Shown: one piece after another, positions 24,903 to 34,500 of the stretch | How positions within the stretch are numbered: position 1 is the stretch's first letter | How the letters are laid out: every line of letters begins with the position of its first letter | The notes under the pieces: generated by a model | Told to the model about the DNA's origin: nothing | The model's input: only the letters and a program-made list of their open reading frames with translations | Database searches by the model: none | Program-made: the position numbers and the translations under genes | Source of the DNA: Streptomyces sp. L-9-10 | GTDB lineage: Bacteria > Actinomycetota > Actinomycetes > Streptomycetales > Streptomycetaceae | Direction of reading: 5' to 3' | DNA: 64,000 nt | Assembly: GCF_004151105.1 (NCBI RefSeq) | Contig: NZ_PHRF01000165.1 | Span: 1-64,000, forward strand

Positions 24903-25931
24903 ATGGCTGTCCACACCAGCCAGTCGGTGGCGTCGGCCGCGGGCGATGACCTCGCTCGCGGCCGCGGCCGCGGCACTGGCAAGGCACCCGGCGAGGCCGG
25001 GGTGCCGACGAGACTCCGGCGCGGTGTCTCGACCCACTGGTACGCCTGGGCCATGGTCGCCCCGGTGGTGGCCGTGATCGGCGTGATCATCGGATATCCG
25101 CTGGTCCGGGGTATCTATCTGTCGCTCACCGACGCCAACGAGCGCAACGTCGAGCGCAGCATCGGCGTCAACCACCTGCCCGCCACCTACGAGTTCGTCG
25201 GCCTCGACAACTACGCCGACGCGCTGACGGGCGATCAGTTCCTGGGCACCCTCGGCTGGACCCTGGTGTGGACGGTCTCCTGCGTCAGCGTCACCTTCGC
25301 GCTCGGCCTCGGCCTCGCCAACATCCTCAACCGCCGGATCGCGGGCCGCTCCTTCTACCGGATGCTGCTGATCCTGCCCTGGGCCGTCCCCGGCTTCGTC
25401 TCCGTCTTCGCCTGGCGCTTCCTCTACAACGAGGACCGCGGCTTCCTCAACAAGCTGCTCGCGGGCGGCGGCATCGACGCCGTGCCCTGGCTCAACGACC
25501 CGACCTGGGCGAAGTTCTCGGTCATCGCCGTGAACATCTGGCTCGGCGTGCCCTTCATGATGGTCGCGCTCCTCGGCGGACTCCAGTCCATCCCGGGGGA
25601 GATGTACGAGGCGGCCGAGATGGACGGGGCCAACGCCTGGCAGCGGTTCCGCCACATCACGCTGCCGGGGCTGCGCTCGGTCAGTACGACCGTGATCCTG
25701 CTCTCCACCATCTGGACCTTCAACATGTTCCCGGTGATCTTCCTGCTGACCCGCGGCGGACCCGGTGAGGCCACCCAGATCCTGGTCACGCAGGCGTACA
25801 AGTTCTCCTTCGAGATCAGCCCCCGCGACTTCGCGCAGTCCTCCACCTGGGGCGTCCTGATCCTCGTCCTCCTGATGCTCTTCGCCGCCGTCTACCGGCG
25901 CGTCCTCCGTAAGCAGGGAGACACGTGGTGA
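24903..25931 (+). CDS. malF: Maltose ABC transporter permease MalF
   Basis: 342 aa. A Gly/Ala/Arg-rich cytoplasmic N-terminus (about 35 residues) precedes about six TM helices. The EAA loop (EMYEAAEMDGANAWQRFRHI) that docks the ATPase is present, and the C-terminus has GVLILVLLMLFAAVYRRVL. It lies 30 bp after malE and overlaps malG by 7 nt. It imports maltodextrins with MalE and MalG. Confidence 0.95.
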   Translation: MAVHTSQSVASAAGDDLARGRGRGTGKAPGEAGVPTRLRRGVSTHWYAWAMVAPVVAVIGVIIGYPLVRGIYLSLTDANERNVERSIGVNHLPATYEFVGLDNYADALTGDQFLGTLGWTLVWTVSCVSVTFALGLGLANILNRRIAGRSFYRMLLILPWAVPGFVSVFAWRFLYNEDRGFLNKLLAGGGIDAVPWLNDPTWAKFSVIAVNIWLGVPFMMVALLGGLQSIPGEMYEAAEMDGANAWQRFRHITLPGLRSVSTTVILLSTIWTFNMFPVIFLLTRGGPGEATQILVTQAYKFSFEISPRDFAQSSTWGVLILVLLMLFAAVYRRVLRKQGDTW

Positions 25932-26821
25932 CCACCGCCGCCCCCGCCCCCGAGCGGACCGCCCCCGCCGCCGAGCGGACCGCCAACGTCCCGCGCCGCG
26001 GCCACCGCTCACCGCTGGCCTCGGTCGCGCTGCACGCGACCCTGATCGTCGCGTCCGTGATCGCCGTCTTCCCGGTGCTGTGGGTCTTCCTGACCTCGCT
26101 CAAGCCCGCGAGCTACGCCACGACCACGGACTTCTTCAAAGAGACGACGTTCGAGAACTACACCAACCTGCTGCGGGACACCCCGTTCCTCACCTGGTTC
26201 GGCAACTCGCTGCTCATCGCCGGACTCACCACCCTGCTCGGGGTGTTCGTCGCCGCCACCACCGGCTATGCCGTCAGCCGCTTCCGCTTCCCCGGCAAGC
26301 GCGGACTGATGTGGACACTGCTGGTGACCCAGATGTTCCCGGTCGCCGTCCTGATCGTGCCGATCTACAACATCATGGCGGGCCTCGGGCTGCTCAATCA
26401 GTCCGCCGGCCTGGTGATCACGTATCTCACCATCGCCGTCCCCTTCTGCGCCTGGATGATGAAGGGGTTCTTCGACACCATCCCCCGGGAGATCGACGAG
26501 TCCGGCATGGTGGACGGGCTGACCCCGTTCGGCACCTTCTACCGGCTGATCCTGCCGCTCGCCAAGCCGGGGCTCGCGGTCACCGCGTTCTACTCGTTCA
26601 TCACCGCCTGGGGCGAAGTGGCCTACGCCTCCGCCTTCATGGTCGGCGACGAGAACCTCACGCTCGCGGGCGGCCTCCAGAAGTTCGTCAACCAGTACGG
26701 CGCCCAGTGGGGCCCGATGACCGCCGCGTCCGTCCTCATCGCCATCCCCGCCGCGCTGGTCTTCCTCTTCGCACAGCGCCATCTCGTCACCGGCATGTCC
26801 GCCGGCGCCGTCAAGGGCTGA
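25925..26821 (+). CDS. malG: Maltose ABC transporter permease MalG
   Basis: 298 aa from tandem GTG codons (25925 or 25928) that overlap the malF stop. Six hydrophobic segments are seen. The EAA loop (IPREIDESGMVDGLTPFGTF) and the C-terminal FAQRHLVTGMSAGAVKG end, which is conserved in MalG, are clear. It completes the membrane channel of the maltodextrin importer. Confidence 0.95.
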   Translation: MVTTAAPAPERTAPAAERTANVPRRGHRSPLASVALHATLIVASVIAVFPVLWVFLTSLKPASYATTTDFFKETTFENYTNLLRDTPFLTWFGNSLLIAGLTTLLGVFVAATTGYAVSRFRFPGKRGLMWTLLVTQMFPVAVLIVPIYNIMAGLGLLNQSAGLVITYLTIAVPFCAWMMKGFFDTIPREIDESGMVDGLTPFGTFYRLILPLAKPGLAVTAFYSFITAWGEVAYASAFMVGDENLTLAGGLQKFVNQYGAQWGPMTAASVLIAIPAALVFLFAQRHLVTGMSAGAVKG

Positions 26822-26920
26822 GCGGCCTTGCCCTTACCACCGAGTCCGTACGACGACGGCGGCGCGCGGAACCTACCGGGCCGCGCGCCGCTCCCCACCC
26901 CCAGACACCACAGGGACGAC

Positions 26921-28603
26921 ATGACCCAGCACCTCGCTGCCCCTCTGACCGGCACGTCCGACGACGCCCCGGGCCACCCCCACGGCTGGTGGCGGGACGC
27001 GGTGATCTACCAGGTCTATCCACGCAGTTTCGCCGACGGCAACGGCGACGGAATGGGCGATCTCGACGGGGTACGCCGCCGGCTGCCGTACCTCAGGGAC
27101 CTGGGCGTCGACGCCGTCTGGCTCAGCCCCTTCTACGCGTCCCCGCAGGCCGACGCGGGCTACGACGTCGCCGACTACCGGGCCATCGACCCGATGTTCG
27201 GCACCCTGCTGGACGCCGACGCGCTGATCCGTGACGCCCACGAGCTGGATCTGCGCGTCATCGTCGACCTCGTCCCCAACCACTCCTCCGACGCGCACGA
27301 GTGGTTCAAGCGCGCCCTGCGCGAGGGCCCGGGCTCCGCGCTGCGTGAGCGCTACCACTTCCGTCCCGGAAAGGGCGCGGACGGCGAACTCCCGCCCAAC
27401 GACTGGGAGTCCATCTTCGGCGGCCCCGCCTGGACCAGGACCACCGACCCGGACGGCACCCCCGGCGACTGGTACCTGCATCTCTTCGCCCCCGAGCAGC
27501 CCGACTTCAACTGGGACCACCCCGCCGTCGCCGACGAGTTCCGCTCGATCCTGCGCTTCTGGCTGGACATGGGCGTCGACGGCTTCCGCGTCGACGTCGC
27601 CCACGGTCTGGTGAAGGCGGCGGGCCTGCCCGACATCGGCGACACCGGCCAGCTCAGGCTGCTCGGCAGCGCCGACGGCGGCACACCGTTCTTCGACCAG
27701 GACGGCGTGCACGAGATCTACCGGCAGTGGCGCAGGATCCTCGACGAGTACCCCGGCGACCGGATCGCCGTCGCCGAGGCATGGACCCCGACCGTCGAGC
27801 GCACCGCGAACTACGTACGCCCCGACGAACTGCACCAGGCGTTCAACTTCCAGTACCTGAGCACCTCATGGGTGGGCGCCGAGCTGCGCGAGGTCATCGA
27901 CGTCTCGCTCGCCGCGATGCGCCCCGTCGGCGCCCCCGCCACCTGGGTGCTCTCCAACCACGACGTCACCCGGCACGCCACCCGCTTCGCGAGCCCGCCC
28001 GGCGGCGCCACCCAGACCCGCGAGGCCGGCGACCGTACGCTCGGACTGCGCCGGGCGCGCGCGGCGACCCTGCTGATGCTGGCCCTGCCCGGCTCCGCCT
28101 ACGTCTACCAGGGCGAGGAACTCGGGCTGCCCGATGTCACCGACCTGCCCGACGACGCCCGGCAGGACCCGTCGTACTTCCGCGCGGACGGCCAGGACGG
28201 CTTCCGCGACGGCTGCCGCGTGCCCATCCCCTGGACGCGCGAGGGCAGTTCGTACGGCTTCGGCGGCGGGGACAGCTGGCTGCCGCAGCCGGAGGGCTGG
28301 GGCGCGCTCAGCGTCGAGGCGCAGACCGGCGACCCCGGCTCCACCCTGGAGCTGTACCGGGCGGCGCTGGCCGCGCGCAAGGAGCACCCGGGGCTGGGCG
28401 CGGGCGACTCGGTGGAGTGGCTGGACGCGCCCGAAGGCGTGCTGGCCTTCGCCAGGCCCGGCTTCGTCTGCACGGTCAACACCACGGACACGGCGGTACG
28501 GATCCCCGCGCAGGGCCGGGTGCTGGTGGCCAGCGGCCCGGTGGCCGTGAACGGCGCCGAGGCCGAACTGCCCGCCGACACCACGGTGTGGTGGACGGTG
28601 TGA
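26921..28603 (+). CDS. aglA: Cytoplasmic alpha-glucosidase, GH13
   Basis: 560 aa from the ATG at 26921 (MTQHLAAPLT) with CAGGGA upstream; no signal peptide. GH13 regions are visible: WWRDAVIYQVYPRSFADGNG, DLVPNHSSD, GFRVDVAHG (nucleophile Asp, about residue 222), AVAEAW (acid/base Glu, about 285) and SNHDVTRH (transition-state Asp, about 347). It hydrolyses imported maltose and maltodextrins to glucose. It follows malG by 100 bp, and its stop codon overlaps the GTG of the next LacI gene (GTGA). Confidence 0.93.
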   Translation: MTQHLAAPLTGTSDDAPGHPHGWWRDAVIYQVYPRSFADGNGDGMGDLDGVRRRLPYLRDLGVDAVWLSPFYASPQADAGYDVADYRAIDPMFGTLLDADALIRDAHELDLRVIVDLVPNHSSDAHEWFKRALREGPGSALRERYHFRPGKGADGELPPNDWESIFGGPAWTRTTDPDGTPGDWYLHLFAPEQPDFNWDHPAVADEFRSILRFWLDMGVDGFRVDVAHGLVKAAGLPDIGDTGQLRLLGSADGGTPFFDQDGVHEIYRQWRRILDEYPGDRIAVAEAWTPTVERTANYVRPDELHQAFNFQYLSTSWVGAELREVIDVSLAAMRPVGAPATWVLSNHDVTRHATRFASPPGGATQTREAGDRTLGLRRARAATLLMLALPGSAYVYQGEELGLPDVTDLPDDARQDPSYFRADGQDGFRDGCRVPIPWTREGSSYGFGGGDSWLPQPEGWGALSVEAQTGDPGSTLELYRAALAARKEHPGLGAGDSVEWLDAPEGVLAFARPGFVCTVNTTDTAVRIPAQGRVLVASGPVAVNGAEAELPADTTVWWTV

Positions 28604-29703
28604 ACGACCTCCTGCCGCCGGGTGGCGACGGACGCCTCACCGCCGGTACGCCGCGGCTCGCCGACATAGCGGGCCGGGCGTCGGTGAGCGAGGCGACCGT
28701 CAGCCGGGTCCTGAACGGCAGGCCGGGCGTCGCGGCGACGACGCGTCAGCGGGTGCTCGCGGCGCTCGACACCCTCGGGCACGAGCGGGACGAGCGCTCC
28801 CGGCACGGGGAGCGCTCCGCGCGCGGCCCGAAGCAGCGCGGCGCCGGGCTGATCGGGCTGGTGACCCCCGAACTCACCAACCCGGTCTTCCCGGCCTTCG
28901 CCCAGGCCGTCGAGCAGGTCCTGGCCGGGCACGGACACACCCCGGTGCTCTGCACCCAGCTGCCCGGCGGCGCCACCGAGGACGAGCTGGTCGAACAGCT
29001 CGTGGAGCGGGGCGTCGGCGGCATCGTCTTCCTCTCCGGGCTGCACGCCGACACCTCGGCGGACCCGGCGCGCTACGCCGCGCTCGCCGCGCGCGGTGTG
29101 CCGTACGTGCTGATCAACGGCTACAACGAGCGGGTCAGCGCGCCCTTCGTCTCGGCGGACGACCACGCGGCCGTACGGATGGCCGTCGGCCACCTCGCCG
29201 AGCTGGGACACCGCAGGATCGGGCTCGCGACAGGACCGCAGCGGTACGTGCCGTCCCGGCGCAAGCGCGAGGGCTTCCTCGACGCGTCCGTCGGGCTGCT
29301 GGGCCTGGCCTGGAGCGAGGCCGAGGAACTGGTGTGCTCCACGCTGTTCGGTGTCGAGGGCGGGCAGGTCGCGGCGGGCGCGCTGCTCGGCCTCGGCTGC
29401 ACCGGCATCGTCTGCGGCAGCGACCTGATGGCGCTCGGTGTGGTGCGGGCGGCGAGGGAGCGCGGGCTGGGAGTGCCGTACGACGTCTCGGTCGTGGGGT
29501 ACGACGACTCGCAGCTGATCGCCTTCACCGACCCGCCGCTGACCACGGTCAGGCAGCCGGTACGGGCGATGGCCGCGGCGGCCGTCGCCGCGCTGCTGGA
29601 GGAGATGGCGGGCAGCCCCGTGCAGCGCACCGAGTACGTGTTCCAGCCCGAGCTGGTGGTACGCGGCTCCACCGCGGGAGCGCGCCCACCCCGGCACCAC
29701 TGA
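28600..29703 (+). CDS. Second MalR-like LacI-family regulator
   Basis: 367 aa if it starts at the GTG at 28600, which shares GTGA with the aglA stop; a GTG at 28591 is an alternative. The HTH (RASVSEATVSRVLNGRPGVA) is almost the same as in MalR, and effector-domain blocks GLVTPELTNPVFPAFAQ, IVFLSGLHADTSAD and GYDDSQLIAFTDPPLTTVRQ match it along their length. It differs by an extra basic segment (ERSRHGERSARGPKQ) at the hinge. The near-identical recognition helix predicts the same CTTGCA-type operators. Being the last gene of malEFG-aglA, it would be induced together with the transporter. Confidence 0.92.
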   Translation: MNDLLPPGGDGRLTAGTPRLADIAGRASVSEATVSRVLNGRPGVAATTRQRVLAALDTLGHERDERSRHGERSARGPKQRGAGLIGLVTPELTNPVFPAFAQAVEQVLAGHGHTPVLCTQLPGGATEDELVEQLVERGVGGIVFLSGLHADTSADPARYAALAARGVPYVLINGYNERVSAPFVSADDHAAVRMAVGHLAELGHRRIGLATGPQRYVPSRRKREGFLDASVGLLGLAWSEAEELVCSTLFGVEGGQVAAGALLGLGCTGIVCGSDLMALGVVRAARERGLGVPYDVSVVGYDDSQLIAFTDPPLTTVRQPVRAMAAAAVAALLEEMAGSPVQRTEYVFQPELVVRGSTAGARPPRHH

Positions 29704-29880
29704 CCCTTTCCGCACCACCGCACCACCGCACCACCGCACCACCGCACCGCAGCACCACCGCACGTGCACGGAGCCGCACCACAGGTGTCACCGAGAGCCG
29801 CACCACGGGCATGACCCAGAGCCGCACCACCCGCACCACGCGCACCACCGTCACCCGCACCTCCCCCCACCAGTGTTGTT
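29704..29880. repeat. CACCACCG microsatellite and GCACCAC-rich repeats before the amylase gene
   Basis: From about 29714 an 8-bp CACCACCG unit is repeated four to five times, then longer imperfect AGAGCCGCACCAC units follow up to the amylase RBS. The stretch is C/A-rich on the plus strand. No CTTGCA element and no gene is seen. Confidence 0.6.
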
Positions 29881-29891
29881 GGAGGAACCGA

Positions 29892-31274
29892 ATGGCTCGC
29901 AGAACCCTGGCCGCCGCGCTCGCCCTCGTGGCGGGCGCCGCCGCCGCGCTCACGGTCCCCGCCGGGACCGCCCAGGCGGCGCCGCCCGGTGGCAAGGACG
30001 TCACCGCCGTACTGTTTGAGTGGCGCTTCGACTCCATAGCCAAGGCGTGCACGGACACCCTCGGCCCGGCCGGCTACGGCTACGTACAGGTCTCGCCGCC
30101 CCAGGAGCACATCCAGGGCGGCCAGTGGTGGACCTCGTACCAGCCCGTCAGCTACAAGATCGCCGGGCGGCTCGGTGACCGCGCCGCCTTCTCGAACATG
30201 GTCAACACCTGCCACGCGGCGGGCGTCAAGGTCGTCGCCGACTCCGTCATCAACCACATGTCCGCCGGTGACGGCACCGGCACCGGCGGCTCCTCGTACA
30301 CCAAGTACAACTACCCCGGCATCTACTCGGGCGCCGACATGGACGACTGCCGGTCGCAGATCAACAACTACGGCGACCGCGGCAACGTACAGAACTGCGA
30401 ACTGGTCGGGCTCGCCGATCTGGACACCGGCGAGGAGTACGTACGCGGCCGGATCGCGGCGTACCTCAACGACCTGCTCTCGCTCGGCGTCGACGGCTTC
30501 CGGATCGACGGCGCCAAGCACATGCCGGCCGGTGACCTCGCCAACATCAAGAGCAGGCTGAGCAATCCGGGTGCCTACTGGAAGCAGGAGGTCATCTACG
30601 GCGCGGGCGAGGCCGTCTCGCCGACCGAGTACCTCGGAAACGGCGACGTCCAGGAGTTCCGGTACGCCCGCGACCTGAAGCGGGTCTTCAACAACGAGAA
30701 CCTCGCCTATCTGAAGAACTACGGCGAGGGCTGGGGCTACATGGAGTCGGGCAGGTCCGCCGTCTTCGTCGACAACCACGACACCGAGCGCGGCGGCGAC
30801 ACCCTCAGCTACAAGGACGGCGCGAACTACACGCTCGCCAATGTTTTCATGCTGGCCTGGCCGTACGGCTCGCCCGATGTGCACTCCGGATACGAGTGGA
30901 GCGACAAGGACGCCGGTCCGCCCAACGGCGGCACGGTCAACGCCTGCTACAGCAACGGCTGGAAGTGCCAGCACGCCTGGCGCGAGATCTCCTCGATGGT
31001 CGCCTTCCGCAACACCACACGCGGCCAGGCCGTCACCAACTGGTGGGACAACGGCGGCGACCAGATCGCCTTCGGCCGGGGCTCCGCGGGCTATGTGGCC
31101 ATCAACCACGAGGGCTCCTCGCTCACCCGTACGTTCCAGACCTCGCTGCCGGGCGGTACGTACTGCGATGTGCAGAACGGCAGGACGGTGACGGTGAACG
31201 GATCGGGACAGTTCACCGCGACGCTCGGCTCGAACACCGCCGTCGCGCTGCACACCGGTGCCCGCACCTGCTGA
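29892..31274 (+). CDS. Secreted alpha-amylase, GH13
   Basis: 460 aa from the ATG at 29892 with GGAGGAA upstream. A Sec signal (ARRTLAAALALVAGAAAALT, likely cleaved at AQA-AP) precedes a Streptomyces-type amylase. It has VLFEWRFDSIAKACTDTL, VVADSVINHMS, GVDGFRIDGAKH (nucleophile Asp, about 202), IYGAGEAVS (Glu) and FVDNHDTERGG (Asp, about 294), then a C-terminal beta domain ending in HTGARTC. It cuts alpha-1,4 bonds in starch outside the cell and supplies maltodextrins to MalEFG. Confidence 0.95.
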   Translation: MARRTLAAALALVAGAAAALTVPAGTAQAAPPGGKDVTAVLFEWRFDSIAKACTDTLGPAGYGYVQVSPPQEHIQGGQWWTSYQPVSYKIAGRLGDRAAFSNMVNTCHAAGVKVVADSVINHMSAGDGTGTGGSSYTKYNYPGIYSGADMDDCRSQINNYGDRGNVQNCELVGLADLDTGEEYVRGRIAAYLNDLLSLGVDGFRIDGAKHMPAGDLANIKSRLSNPGAYWKQEVIYGAGEAVSPTEYLGNGDVQEFRYARDLKRVFNNENLAYLKNYGEGWGYMESGRSAVFVDNHDTERGGDTLSYKDGANYTLANVFMLAWPYGSPDVHSGYEWSDKDAGPPNGGTVNACYSNGWKCQHAWREISSMVAFRNTTRGQAVTNWWDNGGDQIAFGRGSAGYVAINHEGSSLTRTFQTSLPGGTYCDVQNGRTVTVNGSGQFTATLGSNTAVALHTGARTC

Positions 31275-31333
31275 CCACCGGTCCTGAGTCCCCTGCGCCG
31301 AGCGGCTGACACCGCCGCCGACGCACAGGAAAC

Positions 31334-31377
31334 GGCCGTCCGGCGACCGCCTCCCCGCCTTCCGTCGCCGGACGGCC
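31334..31377 (+). terminator. Terminator after the alpha-amylase gene
   Basis: GGCCGTCCGGCGAC (31334-31347) pairs perfectly with GTCGCCGGACGGCC (31364-31377) over a 16-nt loop, 60 bp past the stop. Confidence 0.75.
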
Positions 31378-31402
31378 CCTTCCCGTACCCCGGTCACTCC
31401 CC

Positions 31403-31486
31403 GATCTCTTGAGCTTCCCGATGCCTTGAGCTTCCCGATGCCTTGAGCCTCCCGATGCCTTGAGCCTCCCCATTCCTTGAGCCACC
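31403..31486. repeat. 17-bp tandem array upstream of the pullulanase gene
   Basis: CTTGAG begins at 31408, 31425, 31442, 31459 and 31476, exactly 17 bp apart, within a CTTGAGCTTCCCGATGC-type unit. A degenerate CTTGAT follows at 31496. The array ends 40 bp before the GTG start and resembles an array of relaxed CTTGCAG-like half sites. Confidence 0.8.
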
Positions 31487-31525
31487 CCCCGATCCCTTGA
31501 TCCCGCACATCCGAGGAGATCCCGC

Positions 31526-34500
31526 GTGAAACGCCCGCCCCTGCGGAGAACGGCCACCGCCGTCCTCGCCGCCGCCCTGTGCGCGGCACTGGTACCCGCC
31601 CTGCCCGCCGCCGCCACGTCGGCGGCCGGCCGGCCCGCCGCCTCCGCGCCGCCCGCCCCGCCGTCGGACGCCCGGCTCGCCGCCGAGCCCGCGCGCCACG
31701 ATCTGACCCGTGAGCAGTTCTACTTCGTCCTGCCCGACCGGTTCGCCAACGGCGACGCGGCCAACGACCGCGGCGGGCTGACCGGTTCGCGGACATCCAC
31801 CGGATACGACCCCGCCGACAAGGGCTTCTACCAGGGCGGTGACCTCAAGGGCCTGACCGACAGGCTCGACTACATCAAGGGGCTCGGCACCACCGCGATC
31901 TGGCTCGCGCCGATCTTCAAGAACAAGCCGGTGCAGGGGGAGGGCAAGGACGCCTCGGCCGGCTACCACGGCTACTGGATCACGGACTTCACGCAGGTCG
32001 ACCCGCACTTCGGCACCAACGCCGAGCTGACGAAGCTGATCGCCAAGGCCCATGACAAGGGCATGAAGGTCTTCTTCGACGTCATCACCAACCACACCGC
32101 CGACACGGTCGACTACGCGGAGAAGGAGTACGGCTACCGGCCCAAGGGGGCCTATCCGTACCTTGACCGGGACGGCCGCCCCTTCGACGACCGCGGGACC
32201 GGCGCGGCGAAGGACATCGCAAGGGCCGACGCGGACTCCTTCCCGTACACCCCCGTCGTGCGTACGGGCGAGAAGAAGGTCCCGGCCTGGCTCAACGACC
32301 CGATGATGTACCACAACCGCGGCGACTCGACCTTCGCGGGCGAGAGCGGTGAGTACGGCGACTTCTCCGGGCTGGACGATCTGTGGACCGAGCGTCCCGA
32401 GGTCGTCTCGGGGATGGAGAAGATCTACGAGAAGTGGGTCCGCGACTTCGACATCGACGGCTTCCGTATCGACACCGTCAAACACGTCGACCTGGACTTC
32501 TGGACCCAGTGGGCGACGGCGCTCGACGCGTACGCGGCCAAGCGCGGCCGGGACGACTTCTTCATGTTCGGCGAGGTCTACTCGTCGGACACCGCGGTCA
32601 CCTCGCCGTATGTGACCCGCGGACGGCTGGACGCCACGCTCGACTTCCCCTTCCAGGACGCGGCCCGCGCCTACGCCTCGCAGGGCGCGCCGGCCGAGCG
32701 GCTCGCGAAGGTCTTCGCCGACGACTACCGCTACACCACCGACAAGGCCAACGCCTATGAGCAGGTGACCTTCCTCGGCAACCACGACATGGGCAGGATC
32801 GGCACCTTCCTCGCCCAGGACAACCCGGAGGCCGGGGACGCCGAACTGGTCGGACGGGGCCGGCTCGCCAACGAGCTGATGTTCCTGTCCCGGGGCAACC
32901 CGGTGATCTACTACGGCGACGAGCAGGGCTTCACGGGCGCGGGCGGCGACAAGGACGCCCGCCAGACGCTCTTCGCCTCGAAGACCGCCGACTATCTGGA
33001 CGACGACCAGCTGGGCACGGACCGTACCCACGCCTCGGACGCCTACGACCCGGCGCATCCGTTGTACCGGTCGATCGCCGCGCTCTCGAAGCTCACCAAG
33101 GCCCACCCCGCGCTGCGGGACGGTGTCCAGACGGAGCGGTACGCGAAGGACTCGGTCTACGCCTTCTCGCGTACCGATGCGCGTACCGATGCCCGTACGG
33201 ACGCGACGGACGCGAAGGCGCGTACCGAGTACGTCGTCGCCGTGAACAACGCCGAGCAGGCCAAGACCGTCGAGATCCCGGTCGGCTCGGCCGCGGGCAC
33301 CGACTTCCGTACGCTGTACGGCGGTCCGGGCGCCGGTACGGTACGCGCCGGAGACGGCTCCACCCTCAAGGTGACCGTACCCGCGCTCTCCTCGCTCGTC
33401 CTGAGGGCGGCGAAGCCGCTGCCCGCCCCCGCGGCCAAGCCCGCGATCACCCTCAAGGCCCCGGCGCCCGGCGCCACCGGCACCGTGGAGCTGACCGCGG
33501 AGGTCACCGGCGGACAGCTCAACCGGGTCGTCTTCGCCGCCCAGACCGGCAACGGCGCGTGGCGGACCCTCGGCACCGCGGACCACGCCCCGTACCGGGT
33601 CACCGACCACGTGGCCACCGCCGCCGGAACGCCCCTGCGCTACAAGGCCGTTGTCGTCGACAGCACGGGGCGTACCGCGAGCGCGACCGCCGCATCGACG
33701 GCCGGACAGACGCCCGCGCCGGAGAAGCCGAGCGCGGTCGAGCGGGACTACGCGGTCGTCCACTACCAGCGGCCCGACGGCGACTACGAGGGCTGGCGGC
33801 TGACGTCCGGCTCCACGACCGCCGCGTTCACCGGCCGCGACGCCTATGGCGCCTTCGCCTGGATCAAGGTCCCCGAGGGCGCGTCGGGCATCCCGTACAC
33901 CGTGGAGAAGCCCGGCGCCCCGGACGACGGGCCCCAGCGGACCGTCGATCTCGCGCGCACCGGCCAGGTATGGATCACGCAGGGCGCGGACGGCCAGTCC
34001 GAGCAGGCCCCCGACGGCGCCTACCCGCCACAGGACACCACGAAGGCGACCGTCCACTACCGGCGCGCGGACGGCGACTACGACGGCTGGGGGCTGCACA
34101 CCTGGACGGGCGCGGCCTCGCCCACCGACTGGTCGAAGCCGCTCCAGCCGGTGCGGGAGGACGCGTACGGCGTGACCTTCGAGGTCCCGCTCGCGGCCGG
34201 TGCCACCTCGCTCAGCTACATCCTCCACAAGGGTGACGAGAAGGACCTCCCCACCGACCAGTCCCTGGACCTCGCGACCCACGGCAACGAGGTGTGGCTG
34301 CTCGCCGGGCAGCCGAAGTACCTGCTGCCGCAGGCCGGTTCGTCCCCGAGCCTCGACCTCACCAAGGCCGAGGCCCAGTGGATCGACACCGACACCGTCG
34401 TCTGGAAGGTGAAGGCGACCGCCGCGACCAGCCAGCAGCTGGTGTACGCGCGCGACGGCGGCATCACCGTCGAGGACGGCGCACTGTCCGACGAGGGGAG

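Noticed and set aside
23259..26012. Upstream extension of malR into a 1269-aa protein
   Set aside because: The extension crosses the operator region and is antisense to malE and malF. The MalR start with its HTH at 23258 is decisive.
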